Source: Clostridia bacterium (lineage in GTDB: Bacteria; Bacillota; Clostridia; Oscillospirales; Acutalibacteraceae). Taken from it: DNA of 64,000 nucleotides. Each line of letters opens with the position of its first letter. Position 1 is the stretch's first letter. A program made the position numbers and the translations under genes. Positions 15,132-24,721 of the stretch are shown here, piece after piece. The notes under the pieces were generated by a model. The model ran no database searches and was not told the DNA's origin. It saw only the letters and a program-made list of their open reading frames with translations. The stretch is from NCBI GenBank assembly GCA_017473165.1, contig JAFUNA010000023.1, positions 115,605-179,604 of the forward strand, in the 5' to 3' direction.

Positions 15132-16850
15132 ATGAATTTTACCGTTTCGGGCGGAAATAAAAACGCCGTAATAAAGCTTAACCAAACCGAAAAAGACAAC
15201 GTGATTTTTGTTGATGTTGATATGACAATGCCAACCCCCGAAGTTCCCGAGCCGTTTACCGTCAAGTGGTTTTTCGGAGTAAAGGACTGCTATTCAACCT
15301 GGAATCCCACTTTGCTTGATATTCACGGACTTGGGTTTGACTGGGGACAGATTGAAATCAAATCCCGCCTTGCCTCGAATATGCCCGTGCAGGAGCTTAT
15401 TTCAAAGAACGGAACAAACAGACTTTGCATTGCTGTTTCCGATGTTGATACGCCAATCAGCATAAAAACGGGTGTCTGCGAGGAAAAAGCCGCAATTGAC
15501 TGCGAAATTGAGTTTTTTACAAAGCCCACATCTTCAACGGACAGCTACCATGCCGTAATCCGATTGGATTTGCGTGATATCCCCTATTATGACAGCGTTT
15601 ATGAAACTGCCGCATGGTGGGAAAATGAGTGCGGTTATAAGCCCGCATATGTTCCCGAAGCGGCGAAAATGCCCATGGATTCGCTCTGGTACAGCTTCCA
15701 TCAGTGGCTTGACAGGGAGGAAATTCTTAAGGAATGCAGGGCTTCAAAGGAGCTTGGTCTTGAAACCGTGATTATCGATGACGGCTGGCAGACCGATAAC
15801 ATCGCCCGTGGCTATGCCTATTGCGGCGACTGGCAGGTTGCACCCAAAAAGATGGGCAACATGGCAACGCTTGTTGAGGAAATCCACGCTGTCGGAATGA
15901 AGGTTATGCTCTGGTATTCCGTGCCGTTTATGGGTATCTACACGGAAAAATACAAGGAATTTGAGGGAATGTTCCTTGAAGGGTCGGGAAACGACACAAC
16001 GTTTTTCGGACTTGACCCGAGATATAAAAAAGTGCGTGAATACCTTGTTAGCATCTATGAAAACGCTGTCAGAGATTGGAAGCTTGACGGTCTTAAGCTT
16101 GATTTTATTGACTCATTCATACTTAAAGGAAAGTCGCTTGAATATGACGAAAAGCGTGATTTTCAGTCGCTTGAGGATGCAATTCACGCCCTCATGTCTG
16201 AAATCAAAGCCGTGCTGACCGCAATCAATCCCGATATTTTGATTGAATTCCGTCAGTCATATGTCGGTCCGTCAATCCGCAAATACGGAAATATGCTCCG
16301 TGTGGGTGACTGTGCCTGCGATATGCTCAAAAACCGCATCGGAATTGTTAATCTCCGATTGACATCGGGCAAAACCGCCGTTCATTCGGATATGCTTATG
16401 TGGAATTATGAGGATACCGCCGAGAATGCCGCAATGCAGTTTGCAAGCATTCTCTACGGAGTGCCGCAGATTTCGGTGCGTGTTGATAAGCTGCCCGAGG
16501 AGCATTACAAAATGCTGAAATATTATGTTTCGTTCTGGAAAGAGTGGAAAAATGTGTTGCTTGACGGCAAGCTGACCGCTCAAAATCCCGAATCGAACTA
16601 CAGCATTGTCCGTTCGCAGCTTGGCGATAAGGCGGTGGTAACCTCCTACACCAACCCCGTTATTGAAATTGAAACGGCTGAAACCGTTGCCGTCAATGCG
16701 TCGGGCTGCAAGTCACTCATAATCAAGGGCGGAAAAGGCAAAGCCTACAGAACCGTCAACTGCATGGGCGAAGAAATCGCAGGCGGAACAATCACCGCAG
16801 CGATTGAAGAAATAGAAGTCCCCGCAGCAGGAATGATTTTTATAGGATAA
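15132..16850 (+). CDS. alpha-galactosidase-like glycoside hydrolase (GH36 type)
   Basis: A 572-residue protein without signal peptide, so probably cytosolic. The TIM-barrel strand IIDDGWQT and the nucleophile motif LKLDFID (near residue 320) are those of GH36/GH27 alpha-galactosidases. A further conserved site reads RVGDCACD near 395. ATG 15123 is also in frame, but the AAAGG ribosome site overlaps it and lies 9 bases before ATG 15132. It would remove terminal alpha-galactose from imported oligosaccharides. It has no adjacent transporter on the same transcript; a GPH symporter follows at 17492. Confidence 0.8.
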   Translation: MNFTVSGGNKNAVIKLNQTEKDNVIFVDVDMTMPTPEVPEPFTVKWFFGVKDCYSTWNPTLLDIHGLGFDWGQIEIKSRLASNMPVQELISKNGTNRLCIAVSDVDTPISIKTGVCEEKAAIDCEIEFFTKPTSSTDSYHAVIRLDLRDIPYYDSVYETAAWWENECGYKPAYVPEAAKMPMDSLWYSFHQWLDREEILKECRASKELGLETVIIDDGWQTDNIARGYAYCGDWQVAPKKMGNMATLVEEIHAVGMKVMLWYSVPFMGIYTEKYKEFEGMFLEGSGNDTTFFGLDPRYKKVREYLVSIYENAVRDWKLDGLKLDFIDSFILKGKSLEYDEKRDFQSLEDAIHALMSEIKAVLTAINPDILIEFRQSYVGPSIRKYGNMLRVGDCACDMLKNRIGIVNLRLTSGKTAVHSDMLMWNYEDTAENAAMQFASILYGVPQISVRVDKLPEEHYKMLKYYVSFWKEWKNVLLDGKLTAQNPESNYSIVRSQLGDKAVVTSYTNPVIEIETAETVAVNASGCKSLIIKGGKGKAYRTVNCMGEEIAGGTITAAIEEIEVPAAGMIFIG

Positions 16851-16868
16851 TTACGGCTTTTGTTCCGT

Positions 16869-16900
16869 GAGAGCCTGCCTGTTGCGGCTCTCCCTTTTTC
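16869..16900 (+). terminator. rho-independent terminator
   Basis: Stem GAGAGCC (16869-16875)/GGCTCTC (16886-16892), then CCTTTTTC. Confidence 0.8.
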
Positions 16901-16902
16901 AC

Positions 16903-16931
16903 TTGCAATTTGCTTTATTATATGTTACTAT
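16903..16931 (+). promoter_or_regulatory. promoter for 16962 operon
   Basis: TTGCAA (16903-16908), 17-base spacer, TACTAT (16926-16931). Confidence 0.65.
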
Positions 16932-16961
16932 ATAACAGAATAGATTATAGTGGGTGATTAT

Positions 16962-17492
16962 GTGAAAATTTTGAGGTCGGTTTTATTTTATATATGGCAG
17001 TTTACATACGGTCTGCTCCAGAATCTGGTCGGACTTATCACGCTTGCCGTTTATAAGTCAAAGGGTGCGGAAAGCGAATGGTATCATAACGCACTGATAA
17101 CATATATCGACAAAAAGAATTTCGGCGGCGTTTCGCTGGGTATGTTCATTTTTATAAATAAAAGCCGTGAGGGTGACCGTCTGCATGACACGAGAATTCA
17201 CGAATACGGTCACACCGTTCAGTCGCTTGTTCTCGGACCGCTCTATTTGCTTGTTATCGGAATACCGTCGGTTGTCTGGTGCAATCTGCCCTATTTTGTA
17301 AAAATGAGAAAGTTCAAGGATGTTTCTTATTACCGTGCTTATTGCGAGGGCTGGGCAAACGAATGCGGACTTTTTGCAACAAAGGAACGTTTTCTCACAA
17401 AAGAGCTTCTTGAAAGAGGCCGCTACGGCAGACCCATTAACCCCAACCGCAACAAGCGTAAAGACATCAAAGGCAGAAGGAGAAACAAATAA
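16962..17492 (+). CDS. membrane protein with HEYGH metal-binding motif
   Basis: A 176-residue protein with an N-terminal hydrophobic segment, a HEYGHTVQS motif near residue 83 that fits the HExxH zinc signature, a second hydrophobic stretch (GPLYLLVIGIPSVVWCNL), and the conserved-looking YYRAYCEGWANECG. The combination suggests a small membrane-embedded zinc protein, but protease activity is not shown. The frame opens with GTG 16950; that codon lies in the GGTGA ribosome site, so GTG 16962 is preferred. It overlaps the downstream symporter start by one base. Confidence 0.7.
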   Translation: MKILRSVLFYIWQFTYGLLQNLVGLITLAVYKSKGAESEWYHNALITYIDKKNFGGVSLGMFIFINKSREGDRLHDTRIHEYGHTVQSLVLGPLYLLVIGIPSVVWCNLPYFVKMRKFKDVSYYRAYCEGWANECGLFATKERFLTKELLERGRYGRPINPNRNKRKDIKGRRRNK

Positions 17493-18871
17493 TGGAAAAG
17501 AAATATCTTAAAACGGGAGAAATTCTCTCTTTTTCATCGTCGGCATTCGGCAGAAGCATGATTTATACCCTCATGTCAACCTTCCTGCTGATTTTCTATA
17601 CCGATGCGATGCAGCTCACCCCCTCTCATGCAGGACTTATAATCCTTGCGGCAAGAATTTTCGACGCTGCAAACGACCCTGTTATGGGCATTATTGCCGA
17701 CAAAACCAACACAAAATTCGGCAAGCTCCGTCCCTATCTTCTCTTTTCCCCCTTCCTTATCATGATTTCAACCGCCGCACTTTTCTATGTTCCGAACTTC
17801 GATTATAACGGACGTCTTGCATATGCGGCAGTTACATATATTCTTTGGGGCATTTGCTTCACAATTCAGGATGTTCCCTTCTGGGGAATGAGTGCGGTTG
17901 TTTCTCCCCTTGAAAACGAAAGAAACAAAATGCTCTCAACCGCAAGAATTTTCAGCACAATCGGCGGAATTGTTCCCACGCTTCTTGTGCCCGTTCTCAA
18001 AAACAGCCTCGGCAACACAAAGGGCTATTTTGTAAGCGGTCTTATTTTTGCCGTTTTCGGTTCAATGATTTCGCTTCTTGCTTTCTTCGGCACAAAGGAA
18101 AGAGTTGAGCAGCCCGCAAAAGAAAAGGTTACCGTTAGCGAAATTGTTTCCGCTTATGTCAGGAACAAGCCCCTTCTTCTTCTCATTGCAGCAAGCATTC
18201 TCGGCTCTGCAATGCTTATGGCACAGACCTCGGGTGCATATATCGCAACTTATCTTATCAAAGATTCGGGAATAGTTCCCAAGGGAACGGTTCAGACCGT
18301 TATGACTGTTGCAATCGGTGCAGGCATGATGATTGCAATGGTGCTCATGCCCGTTCTCCGCAAAAAAATGTCGCTTAAGGCTATCTATATTTCCGCAGCC
18401 GTTTTCGGTGCGGTTGTTCACGGAATCATGTATCTTGTGGGCTACTCAAACTTCTATCTTTTCCTTGCCGTTCTTGCGGTTGCGGGTCTGCCCCTCGGTA
18501 TTTTCAACGTTATCACCTATGCAATGGTTGCCGACAGCGTTGACTATCTTGAATACAAAACAGGCAGACGCTCCGAGGGTGTTTGCTTTGCATCGCAGAC
18601 ATTCATCAGCAAGCTGACTGCAGGTATCTCAACCTTCATCACAAGCCTTGTGCTCGAAAAGGTCGGCTTTATGCAGCCCGTTAACGATGTTCCCGTGCTC
18701 AATCAGCCCGAATCCGTTTTTGACGGAATGTTCATCATGGTTTCGGTTATTCCGATGATAAGCCTTGCTCTTGCAGCAATTCCCATGATTTTCAACGATT
18801 ACAGCGGCAAGAAGAAGGAAGAAATTCAGAAGGCTCTTTCAGAGCGCAGGGAGAATGCAAATGTCAATTGA
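17492..18871 (+). CDS. GPH-family sugar symporter
   Basis: A 459-residue, roughly 12-helix glycoside-pentoside-hexuronide cation symporter. Family signatures include the N-terminal RIFDAANDPVMGIIADKT and FGKLRPYLL region and YAMVADSVDYLEYKTGRRSEG near residue 345. It imports a sugar or glycoside with Na+ or H+. The location near alpha-galactosidase, an AraD-like enzyme and the uronate genes fits plant-glycan use, though the exact substrate is not determined by sequence. Confidence 0.88.
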   Translation: MEKKYLKTGEILSFSSSAFGRSMIYTLMSTFLLIFYTDAMQLTPSHAGLIILAARIFDAANDPVMGIIADKTNTKFGKLRPYLLFSPFLIMISTAALFYVPNFDYNGRLAYAAVTYILWGICFTIQDVPFWGMSAVVSPLENERNKMLSTARIFSTIGGIVPTLLVPVLKNSLGNTKGYFVSGLIFAVFGSMISLLAFFGTKERVEQPAKEKVTVSEIVSAYVRNKPLLLLIAASILGSAMLMAQTSGAYIATYLIKDSGIVPKGTVQTVMTVAIGAGMMIAMVLMPVLRKKMSLKAIYISAAVFGAVVHGIMYLVGYSNFYLFLAVLAVAGLPLGIFNVITYAMVADSVDYLEYKTGRRSEGVCFASQTFISKLTAGISTFITSLVLEKVGFMQPVNDVPVLNQPESVFDGMFIMVSVIPMISLALAAIPMIFNDYSGKKKEEIQKALSERRENANVN

Positions 18872-19427
18872 TAACGAGCTTTTTGAAAATGAGTTTGATG
18901 CGTTTTCGGAGGGCGTTGAGCCCGGCGGACTCCGCAACAGAACGCAGATTAAGGTTTTGATAACATTTATTGTGAGCCGCATCAGCGAGCCGTTGAGAGA
19001 TACTATGCTTATTGATGCACTCCAGACTCACGGACTTGCAAATTATTTTGAAACAACACAGGCTCTTGACGAGCTTATGGACAGCGGAAATCTTGTTTCC
19101 GCCGACGGATTTGTTTATATCACTCCCAAAGGTGCACTCTCGGTTGAGGAGCTTGCAAAGGAGCTTCCGAAATCGGTTAAGGAAACGGCTCTTGCCGATG
19201 CTCTCAAAATTCAGCTTATTGAAAAGAGGGAGAATGAAAACACCGTTGAAATAAAGAAAACCGAAACGGGCTATCTTGTGACGGTCAGGGTTATCCACAA
19301 GGATGAGCCGATGATGGAGCTTACCGTTTATGCTGCGGATTCCGAGCAGGCGGAGCAGCTCAAGCATAATTTTCTCAAAGACCCGACACACGTTTATTCA
19401 ACCGTTGTCGCATCACTTTTTATTTAA
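18861..19427 (+). CDS. DUF4364-type winged-helix protein
   Basis: A 188-residue protein that resembles the DUF4364 family of Firmicutes: an N-terminal winged helix (IKVLITFIVSRISEPL..TMLIDALQ) and a C-terminal alpha/beta region ending HVYSTVVASLF. ATG 18855 is also in frame, but CAGGGAG is properly spaced for ATG 18861. It overlaps the symporter by 11 bases, which indicates co-translation. It may be a regulator of the unit; no target is identifiable. Confidence 0.75.
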   Translation: MSIDNELFENEFDAFSEGVEPGGLRNRTQIKVLITFIVSRISEPLRDTMLIDALQTHGLANYFETTQALDELMDSGNLVSADGFVYITPKGALSVEELAKELPKSVKETALADALKIQLIEKRENENTVEIKKTETGYLVTVRVIHKDEPMMELTVYAADSEQAEQLKHNFLKDPTHVYSTVVASLFI

Positions 19428-19439
19428 GGAGTAACCTGT

Positions 19440-20129
19440 ATGCTCGAAAATCTCAAACAGAAGGTTTATGAGGCAAACCTTAAGCTTGTTGAATATAAGC
19501 TTGTGCTTTTCACATGGGGAAACGTTTCCGAAATTGACAGGGAAACGGGTCTTGTTGTAATCAAGCCGTCGGGCGTTGACTATGACAAAATGAAGCCCGA
19601 GGATATGGTTGTTATGAATCTCAACGGAGAAAAGGTTGAGGGCAATCTCAACCCTTCGTCGGATACACCCACTCACCTTGAGCTTTACAGAAGATTTCCA
19701 GAAATCGGCGGCGTTGCACACACCCATTCAACCTTTGCCGTTTCATATGCACAGGCTGCAAGAGAAATTCCCTGCTACGGCACAACCCATGCCGACTTTG
19801 CTTTCGGTGCGGTGCCCTGCACAAGGGATTTGACCAAAGAGGAAATTGAGGGTGAATATGAGCTCAACACGGGTAAGGTTATTGCTGAATGCTTTGAAGC
19901 AAATGCAATCGATTATAATGCCGTGCCGGCGGTGCTTGTTCATTCTCACGGTCCCTTCACATGGGGCAAAAACGGACTTGATGCCGCAAAGAATTCGGCG
20001 GTGCTTGAAGAGGTTGCAAAAATGGCATACCTGAGCACAACTCTCAACGCAAAGCCCGCAAGCGAAGACATAAAAAAGAAGCATTATTTCAGAAAGCACG
20101 GTGCAGGTGCATACTACGGTCAGAAATAA
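19440..20129 (+). CDS. araD: L-ribulose-5-phosphate 4-epimerase
   Basis: A 229-residue class II aldolase/epimerase. Zinc-binding and catalytic segments are visible: SSDTPTHLELYRRFPEIGG, HTHSTFAVSYAQA and VHSHGPFTWG. Sequence and length match AraD, which converts L-ribulose-5-phosphate to D-xylulose-5-phosphate, more than the fuculose-phosphate aldolases. AAGGAG lies 7 bases upstream. No araA or araB occurs in the window, so the arabinose pathway is split. Confidence 0.88.
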   Translation: MLENLKQKVYEANLKLVEYKLVLFTWGNVSEIDRETGLVVIKPSGVDYDKMKPEDMVVMNLNGEKVEGNLNPSSDTPTHLELYRRFPEIGGVAHTHSTFAVSYAQAAREIPCYGTTHADFAFGAVPCTRDLTKEEIEGEYELNTGKVIAECFEANAIDYNAVPAVLVHSHGPFTWGKNGLDAAKNSAVLEEVAKMAYLSTTLNAKPASEDIKKKHYFRKHGAGAYYGQK

Positions 20130-20133
20130 TTGC

Positions 20134-20162
20134 TTGACACAAATCCGATATAAGTATAAAAT
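20134..20162 (+). promoter_or_regulatory. promoter for zinc-ribbon membrane protein
   Basis: TTGACA (20134-20139), 17-base spacer, TAAAAT (20157-20162), starting 4 bases after the araD stop. Confidence 0.82.
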
Positions 20163-20193
20163 AAAAACGATTAAAGAAAAAAGGTGAGATGTT

Positions 20194-20949
20194 ATGGCAA
20201 AGTGTCCCAAGTGCGGAGTGAAGCTCCATATATGGAATGTAAAAGCGGAATGCCCGAAGTGCGGCGTCAACATCGCAAACTATGACTGGGAAAACAGACT
20301 TGAGCAGGATTCAATTGCCGCTGAGGCGGCTTTTGCAAAGCTTCACGAAACAATGAGAAAATTCAAGTTTTCGTTTGTCGGAACAAAGCTGCGAATTGCA
20401 AGAATTCCAATCAGCGTGCTGCCGCTTTTCTCGTTTCTTCTTCCTCTCGGCACGCTTGCCGTTTCGCTTCCTTTTGTTGAGGAAAAATTCACCCTCAACG
20501 CAATCGCAATTGTAATGAACATACTCAACTTTGACATAATGGGTATCTTCAAAGCACCGTCTTCGGAAATAATCGGCGATGCGGCTCTGATGTTTATGCT
20601 GTCGCTTCTGCTGGTTGTTTTGAGTGCACTTTCGCTGCTTGTCAGCCTTGTTTTCCTGCTACTCAACTTCAAAAAGTTCAACAGCAAGGGACTGTTTATG
20701 ACAAATCTTATTGCAAGCATAATGATGTTTGCAAGTGCATTCTGCTTTAACAATTTCTCGTCGATGATGGAAGCAAGCACCCTTGCCGATGCAATCAGCT
20801 GCGGACCTTCATGGGGTGTATTTGTGAGCGGAGCACTTTTCCTTGCTTCGTCAATAACAAACCTTATCGTTTCGCTTCAGCCCGTCAACATTCCTCCCGA
20901 AGAAACGGAAGAAAAGACGGAAGAAGAAAAAGAAACGGCTAATGTATAA
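20194..20949 (+). CDS. zinc-ribbon membrane protein
   Basis: A 251-residue protein. The N-terminus holds two CxxC pairs (KCPKCGVKL and ECPKCGVNI), a zinc-ribbon. About four transmembrane helices follow (residues about 70-90, 130-160, 165-190, 205-228), and the tail is very acidic (EETEEKTEEEKE). The ribosome site is AAAAGGTGAG. No catalytic motif is seen; a membrane-associated sensor or structural role is speculation. Own promoter and terminator. Confidence 0.75.
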   Translation: MAKCPKCGVKLHIWNVKAECPKCGVNIANYDWENRLEQDSIAAEAAFAKLHETMRKFKFSFVGTKLRIARIPISVLPLFSFLLPLGTLAVSLPFVEEKFTLNAIAIVMNILNFDIMGIFKAPSSEIIGDAALMFMLSLLLVVLSALSLLVSLVFLLLNFKKFNSKGLFMTNLIASIMMFASAFCFNNFSSMMEASTLADAISCGPSWGVFVSGALFLASSITNLIVSLQPVNIPPEETEEKTEEEKETANV

Positions 20950-20953
20950 AAAT

Positions 20954-20998
20954 AACCGTACATCTCACCGAAAGGCGGAATGTACGGTTTGTTTTTTT
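20954..20998. terminator. bidirectional terminator
   Basis: Stem AACCGTACAT (20954-20963)/ATGTACGGTT (20980-20989) with T-runs on both strands, between convergent genes. Confidence 0.9.
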
Positions 20999-21968
20999 AT
21001 GAAAATTTAATTCCCGAAAGGGCTCGGATTTCTTTCATGAGCCTGCTGGCCTGTAAAGCTCTTTCGCTTGTCACGGTATAGTATGGGTCATCGGGATTTG
21101 CAATGAATTTCTCAAATCCGACCGCTTCGTAACCCATGAGTTTTTCTTTGGCAACATCGCCGATAATCTCTTGCGTATCACCGTTTTTGGCTATCAGCTT
21201 CATGTTGGTAAGCTTTGAGATTGATTCGATTGTTATTGTTCCCTCGTCGCCGAAAATCTGTGAGCCAAGTCTGTCCTGTCCGAGCTTGGAATATGTAAAG
21301 TTAACAAGCTTGTCAGAGTAGAGCAAAGCTGCATTCCCGCTGCCGTCTGCACCGCTTTCCATAAAGTGGGCACAGGCGGTTGTTTTTTGCGGAATTCCGA
21401 ACAAATCAAGGGCGGGATAGACGCAGTAAATGCCCAAATCCATAAGGCAGCCCGTCGCAAGAGCGGGATTAAAAATGTTGGGAAGCTCGCCTCTGACATA
21501 TGCGGGATATTTTGACGAGAGCTGCGAGAAATCGAAGTGAACGCTTGTAATTTTGCCGATTTTTGAGATTGCATCTTTGAGCAATTCTCTTGCGGGATTG
21601 AACATATACATTATTGCTTCAATGTAGATAAGTCCGTTTTTCTTCGCAAGGGTCTGCAATTCCTCAAGCTCCTCGGGCTCAACCGTTATCGGCTTTTCGC
21701 AGATAACGTGTTTTCCGCTTTGGAGCATGAGCTTTGACTGCTCATAGTGCAGACGGTTGGGGCTTGCGATATAAACCGCATCAAAATCGCCCTTTGCAAA
21801 TTCCTCAAGGCTTGTATAGACCTTGGGGATTTCGTTTTCAGCTGCAAATCTGCCGCCGCTTTCTTCCGTTCTTGAATAAACCGCCGTAAAGTCTGCCTGT
21901 GTCAGCATCCTTGCACCGTCGATAAAGGATTTTGCAATCCAGCCTGTACCGATAACGCCGTATTTCAT
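20997..21968 (-). CDS. Gfo/Idh/MocA-family oxidoreductase
   Basis: A 323-residue NAD(P)-dependent sugar oxidoreductase. An N-terminal Rossmann motif (GVIGTGWIAKSF), the family signature HVICEKPITVEPEE near residue 90 with the catalytic-region Lys, and a C-terminal alpha/beta substrate domain (MDLGIYCVYPALDLFG) are visible. Substrates in this family are sugars, inositols or their acids. It sits one base from the GNAT gene and next to rhamnosidase, suggesting a role in sugar use. Confidence 0.85.
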   Translation of the reverse strand: MKYGVIGTGWIAKSFIDGARMLTQADFTAVYSRTEESGGRFAAENEIPKVYTSLEEFAKGDFDAVYIASPNRLHYEQSKLMLQSGKHVICEKPITVEPEELEELQTLAKKNGLIYIEAIMYMFNPARELLKDAISKIGKITSVHFDFSQLSSKYPAYVRGELPNIFNPALATGCLMDLGIYCVYPALDLFGIPQKTTACAHFMESGADGSGNAALLYSDKLVNFTYSKLGQDRLGSQIFGDEGTITIESISKLTNMKLIAKNGDTQEIIGDVAKEKLMGYEAVGFEKFIANPDDPYYTVTSERALQASRLMKEIRALSGIKFS

Positions 21969-21969
21969 A

Positions 21970-22530
21970 TCAAAGCTCCTTGCCCATAACCGTGCCGCCC
22001 TTGAGAGTGCGGATTTCTTTGAAGCCGTTCTTTTTATAGAAGTTTCTGCCCCTTGTGTTGCTTGTGCCGACGATGAGCATAATCGATTTAACGCCGTGGG
22101 TGTTTTTCATATGCTCGGTAAGGGCTGAAATCATGCGTGAGCCGTTGCCGTTTCCTCTGAAGGGCTCGTTGATGTCAATGTGAAGATGAGCGGGATATTT
22201 CAGCGAATAGATTCCGTGACCGAGGATTTCGCCGATTGCATCACGGTAGAATTCTTTGCCTGTATTTTTCACCTTTTTGAGGTAAGGTCTGATATTTTTT
22301 AAATAGGTTCTGAAATCCCTTGCACCGAAAACATAGCCCTGTGCTCTGTCGTTATCGTCAACAAGAACAAAAACGTTTTCGGGCTCCTGCTCACAGTAGT
22401 AATCGCAGAAGGTGAAGAGAATGAAATCATGCATTTGGGGGTCGGTTTTTGCTTCGGGAGGAGCCGTGTTGATGCACACCTGACGAACATCCTCAAAATA
22501 CTTCGGCTCATATTTCTTTACGGTAACCAT
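21970..22530 (-). CDS. GNAT-family N-acetyltransferase
   Basis: A 186-residue GNAT domain protein. The acetyl-CoA pyrophosphate-binding turn is FRGNGNGSRM (near residue 133) and the typical late motif is TSNTRGRNFYKKNGFKEI. The length and central insertion resemble the acetyltransferase-like group found beside glycosidases. The acceptor is unknown. It is transcribed after the GH78 gene with a two-base gap. Confidence 0.82.
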   Translation of the reverse strand: MVTVKKYEPKYFEDVRQVCINTAPPEAKTDPQMHDFILFTFCDYYCEQEPENVFVLVDDNDRAQGYVFGARDFRTYLKNIRPYLKKVKNTGKEFYRDAIGEILGHGIYSLKYPAHLHIDINEPFRGNGNGSRMISALTEHMKNTHGVKSIMLIVGTSNTRGRNFYKKNGFKEIRTLKGGTVMGKEL

Positions 22531-22532
22531 TT

Positions 22533-24719
22533 TTATTCTCCTAACTCAACAGTGAAGGTGTTTTCGCCGCTGAAGGGGATTTCCTTGCCGCCGAATTCAA
22601 ATACGGCTTCAATTTTCGGGTCAGCGAAAACCTTGATTTCGGCAAGTCTGCCCTTCTTTTCGTACTCAACGGAAACAACGCCTTTTTCGGTTGTGATATG
22701 ACCCTTTGCACGGTCCATTCCGTTAACAAGGCAGGGCGAAACAATTACCTTTTCATAGCCTGCACTTCCATTGGGCTGACGGATTCCGAGAAGGTACATG
22801 AAAAGATATTTGGTAACTGCACCGAACATCGGATGGTTTCTGGAGTCACGTCCGAGCCAGTTTTCCCAGATTGTTGTTGCACCGTTGCGTGCCATATAAT
22901 CAAATGAAATTTCTTTTTCGTTTGAGAGAAGGTCAAATGCAAGCTGACTCTCGCCGATTTCGAAAAGATAGCCGATAAGAGCTTCGGTTGCGATTATGCC
23001 CGTATCGAACATTCCGAGGTCATTATATTTGTTGACGGTATTCTGAACAGTACGCTCGTCGCCGAGTCCGATTCTTAATGCAAGGCTGTTTGCGCCTTGA
23101 GCATCGCCGATAAAATTGTGATTTCCGGAGCTGAAATATGCAACGTTGATTGCTTTTTTGACTCTTTCAATGCGTTCTGAAAGATGAGCAGCCTCGCTCT
23201 GTCTGCCGAGAATTTCAGCAGCTTCGAGAGTCTGATACATAAATGTAACATAAAGGCAGGTGTTAACATAGGACTCGGGAATAATTATGCTGTTGTCGGG
23301 GGGAGGACACCAGTCGCCGAGACACCAGCCGTCATTTTCCTCACGCCAGACAAGTCCGTTATCGCTGCGGCTTTCAAGATAGTCGAGGAAATGAAGCATC
23401 TTGGGGAAGAACTCGTCAAGCAAATCCTTGTCGCCGTAGGTTTTGTAGAATTTCATGGGCACTTCGACGATTGCACCGCCCCAGCCGGAGGGTCCGCCGC
23501 CGCCACCCATAAGGGGAGCGGTGTGCTGAATATGACCCGAAACCTTGCACTGGCAGTCGGCAACGTCATAGAGCCACTTGCGATAGATTTCCTTGCAGTC
23601 GAAAAGCATCATTACCGTTTCGCCGCAAAGCTGACCGTCGCCCGTGTAGCCGAGGCGTTCACGGTGGGGGCAGTCGGAGGGAATGCAGCAATGAATGTTT
23701 GCGAGCTGCGTTCTGATGTAGGCATCGTAAAGCCAGTTAAGTACCTTGTTGTCGCATTCGAACGAAGAAGTAACGGGGCAGTCGGTATGAACAACGTCAA
23801 CTCTCAAAGGCTCAACGTCTGCATTGACCGTGAAATAACGGAAGCCGTGCCATGTGAAATGGGGAATATATTCACGGTCCGTGCCATCGGTTATGAACTG
23901 CTCCTCCTGATAGCCCTCCTCAAGCTGAATGCCGTAATAGGGTCTTGTTTCATAGATTTCTTCGGCGTAGTTAACCTTGATTAATTTGCCTTTTTCCTTG
24001 CACTTGAAAACGGCATAGCCTGCGGTGTTTTCGCCGATATCATAGAGCTTTTTGCCGTCTTCTTCCTTAAGAAGCACGGGTTTTACCGTTCTGATAACCT
24101 TGTCGGCGGGTGAAAACTGAATTAAATATTCGCTTTCGGGGGCGGGAATAACCGTGCTTTCGCCAAAGCCTTCACCGCTGTAGCCGTTAAGCTTGAAGCC
24201 CTGCGGATAGAGAGTGTAATCGTGCTTTTCGCCGTTATAAAGGTTGTTGTATGTAACAAAGCCCTTGTGCGAAAGGGTTGATTCGTCGCTGATAACGTTG
24301 CCGCTTTCTTTTTCAAGAATAAAGCAGAGCTTGGGCGTGCCGAAGGTTACGGAACCCTCTGCGTGACGGCTGACCTGATTATAGTAGCCGTTGCCCAGCA
24401 TGACCGCAAGGGTGTTTTCGCCGTCGCAGAGATAATCGGTAACATCATATTTCATGCAGTAGATTCTGAATGACATTTTATCGTTGAGAGGAAAGGTAAG
24501 CTTGCTCAAATCACGCTCGCTGTAGCAGGTTGCGTTGGGCACAAGCAAATCGTCGCTGACCTTTCTGCCGTTTATAAAGAGCTTAAAGAAGCCCAGACCG
24601 CAGATGATTATTTCAGCCTTTTCGCCCTTGACGGCGTTAAAGTTTTTTCTGAAAAGTGGTGCGTCGCTGCCTGTGCATTCAATCCATTTTGCGTTTTTAA
24701 AAATCTGTTCGCTTGTCAT
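22533..24719 (-). CDS. alpha-L-rhamnosidase (GH78)
   Basis: A 728-residue GH78 enzyme without signal peptide. N-terminal beta-sandwich domains (YICGLG-type FFKLFINGRKV) precede an (alpha/alpha)6 barrel containing the hallmark DCPHRERLGYTGD with the acidic general acid, then FGAVTKYLFMYLLGI and a C-terminal sandwich. It removes terminal alpha-L-rhamnose from pectin-derived or plant glycoside oligosaccharides inside the cell. It is followed by GNAT and Gfo/Idh/MocA genes and preceded two bases away by the ABC-F gene. Confidence 0.9.
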   Translation of the reverse strand: MTSEQIFKNAKWIECTGSDAPLFRKNFNAVKGEKAEIIICGLGFFKLFINGRKVSDDLLVPNATCYSERDLSKLTFPLNDKMSFRIYCMKYDVTDYLCDGENTLAVMLGNGYYNQVSRHAEGSVTFGTPKLCFILEKESGNVISDESTLSHKGFVTYNNLYNGEKHDYTLYPQGFKLNGYSGEGFGESTVIPAPESEYLIQFSPADKVIRTVKPVLLKEEDGKKLYDIGENTAGYAVFKCKEKGKLIKVNYAEEIYETRPYYGIQLEEGYQEEQFITDGTDREYIPHFTWHGFRYFTVNADVEPLRVDVVHTDCPVTSSFECDNKVLNWLYDAYIRTQLANIHCCIPSDCPHRERLGYTGDGQLCGETVMMLFDCKEIYRKWLYDVADCQCKVSGHIQHTAPLMGGGGGPSGWGGAIVEVPMKFYKTYGDKDLLDEFFPKMLHFLDYLESRSDNGLVWREENDGWCLGDWCPPPDNSIIIPESYVNTCLYVTFMYQTLEAAEILGRQSEAAHLSERIERVKKAINVAYFSSGNHNFIGDAQGANSLALRIGLGDERTVQNTVNKYNDLGMFDTGIIATEALIGYLFEIGESQLAFDLLSNEKEISFDYMARNGATTIWENWLGRDSRNHPMFGAVTKYLFMYLLGIRQPNGSAGYEKVIVSPCLVNGMDRAKGHITTEKGVVSVEYEKKGRLAEIKVFADPKIEAVFEFGGKEIPFSGENTFTVELGE

Positions 24720-24721
24720 GA

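Noticed and set aside
23184-23984. Plus-strand frame of 266 codons inside the GH78 gene
   Set aside because: Antisense to the conserved DCPHRERLGYTGD region; no ribosome site or promoter.
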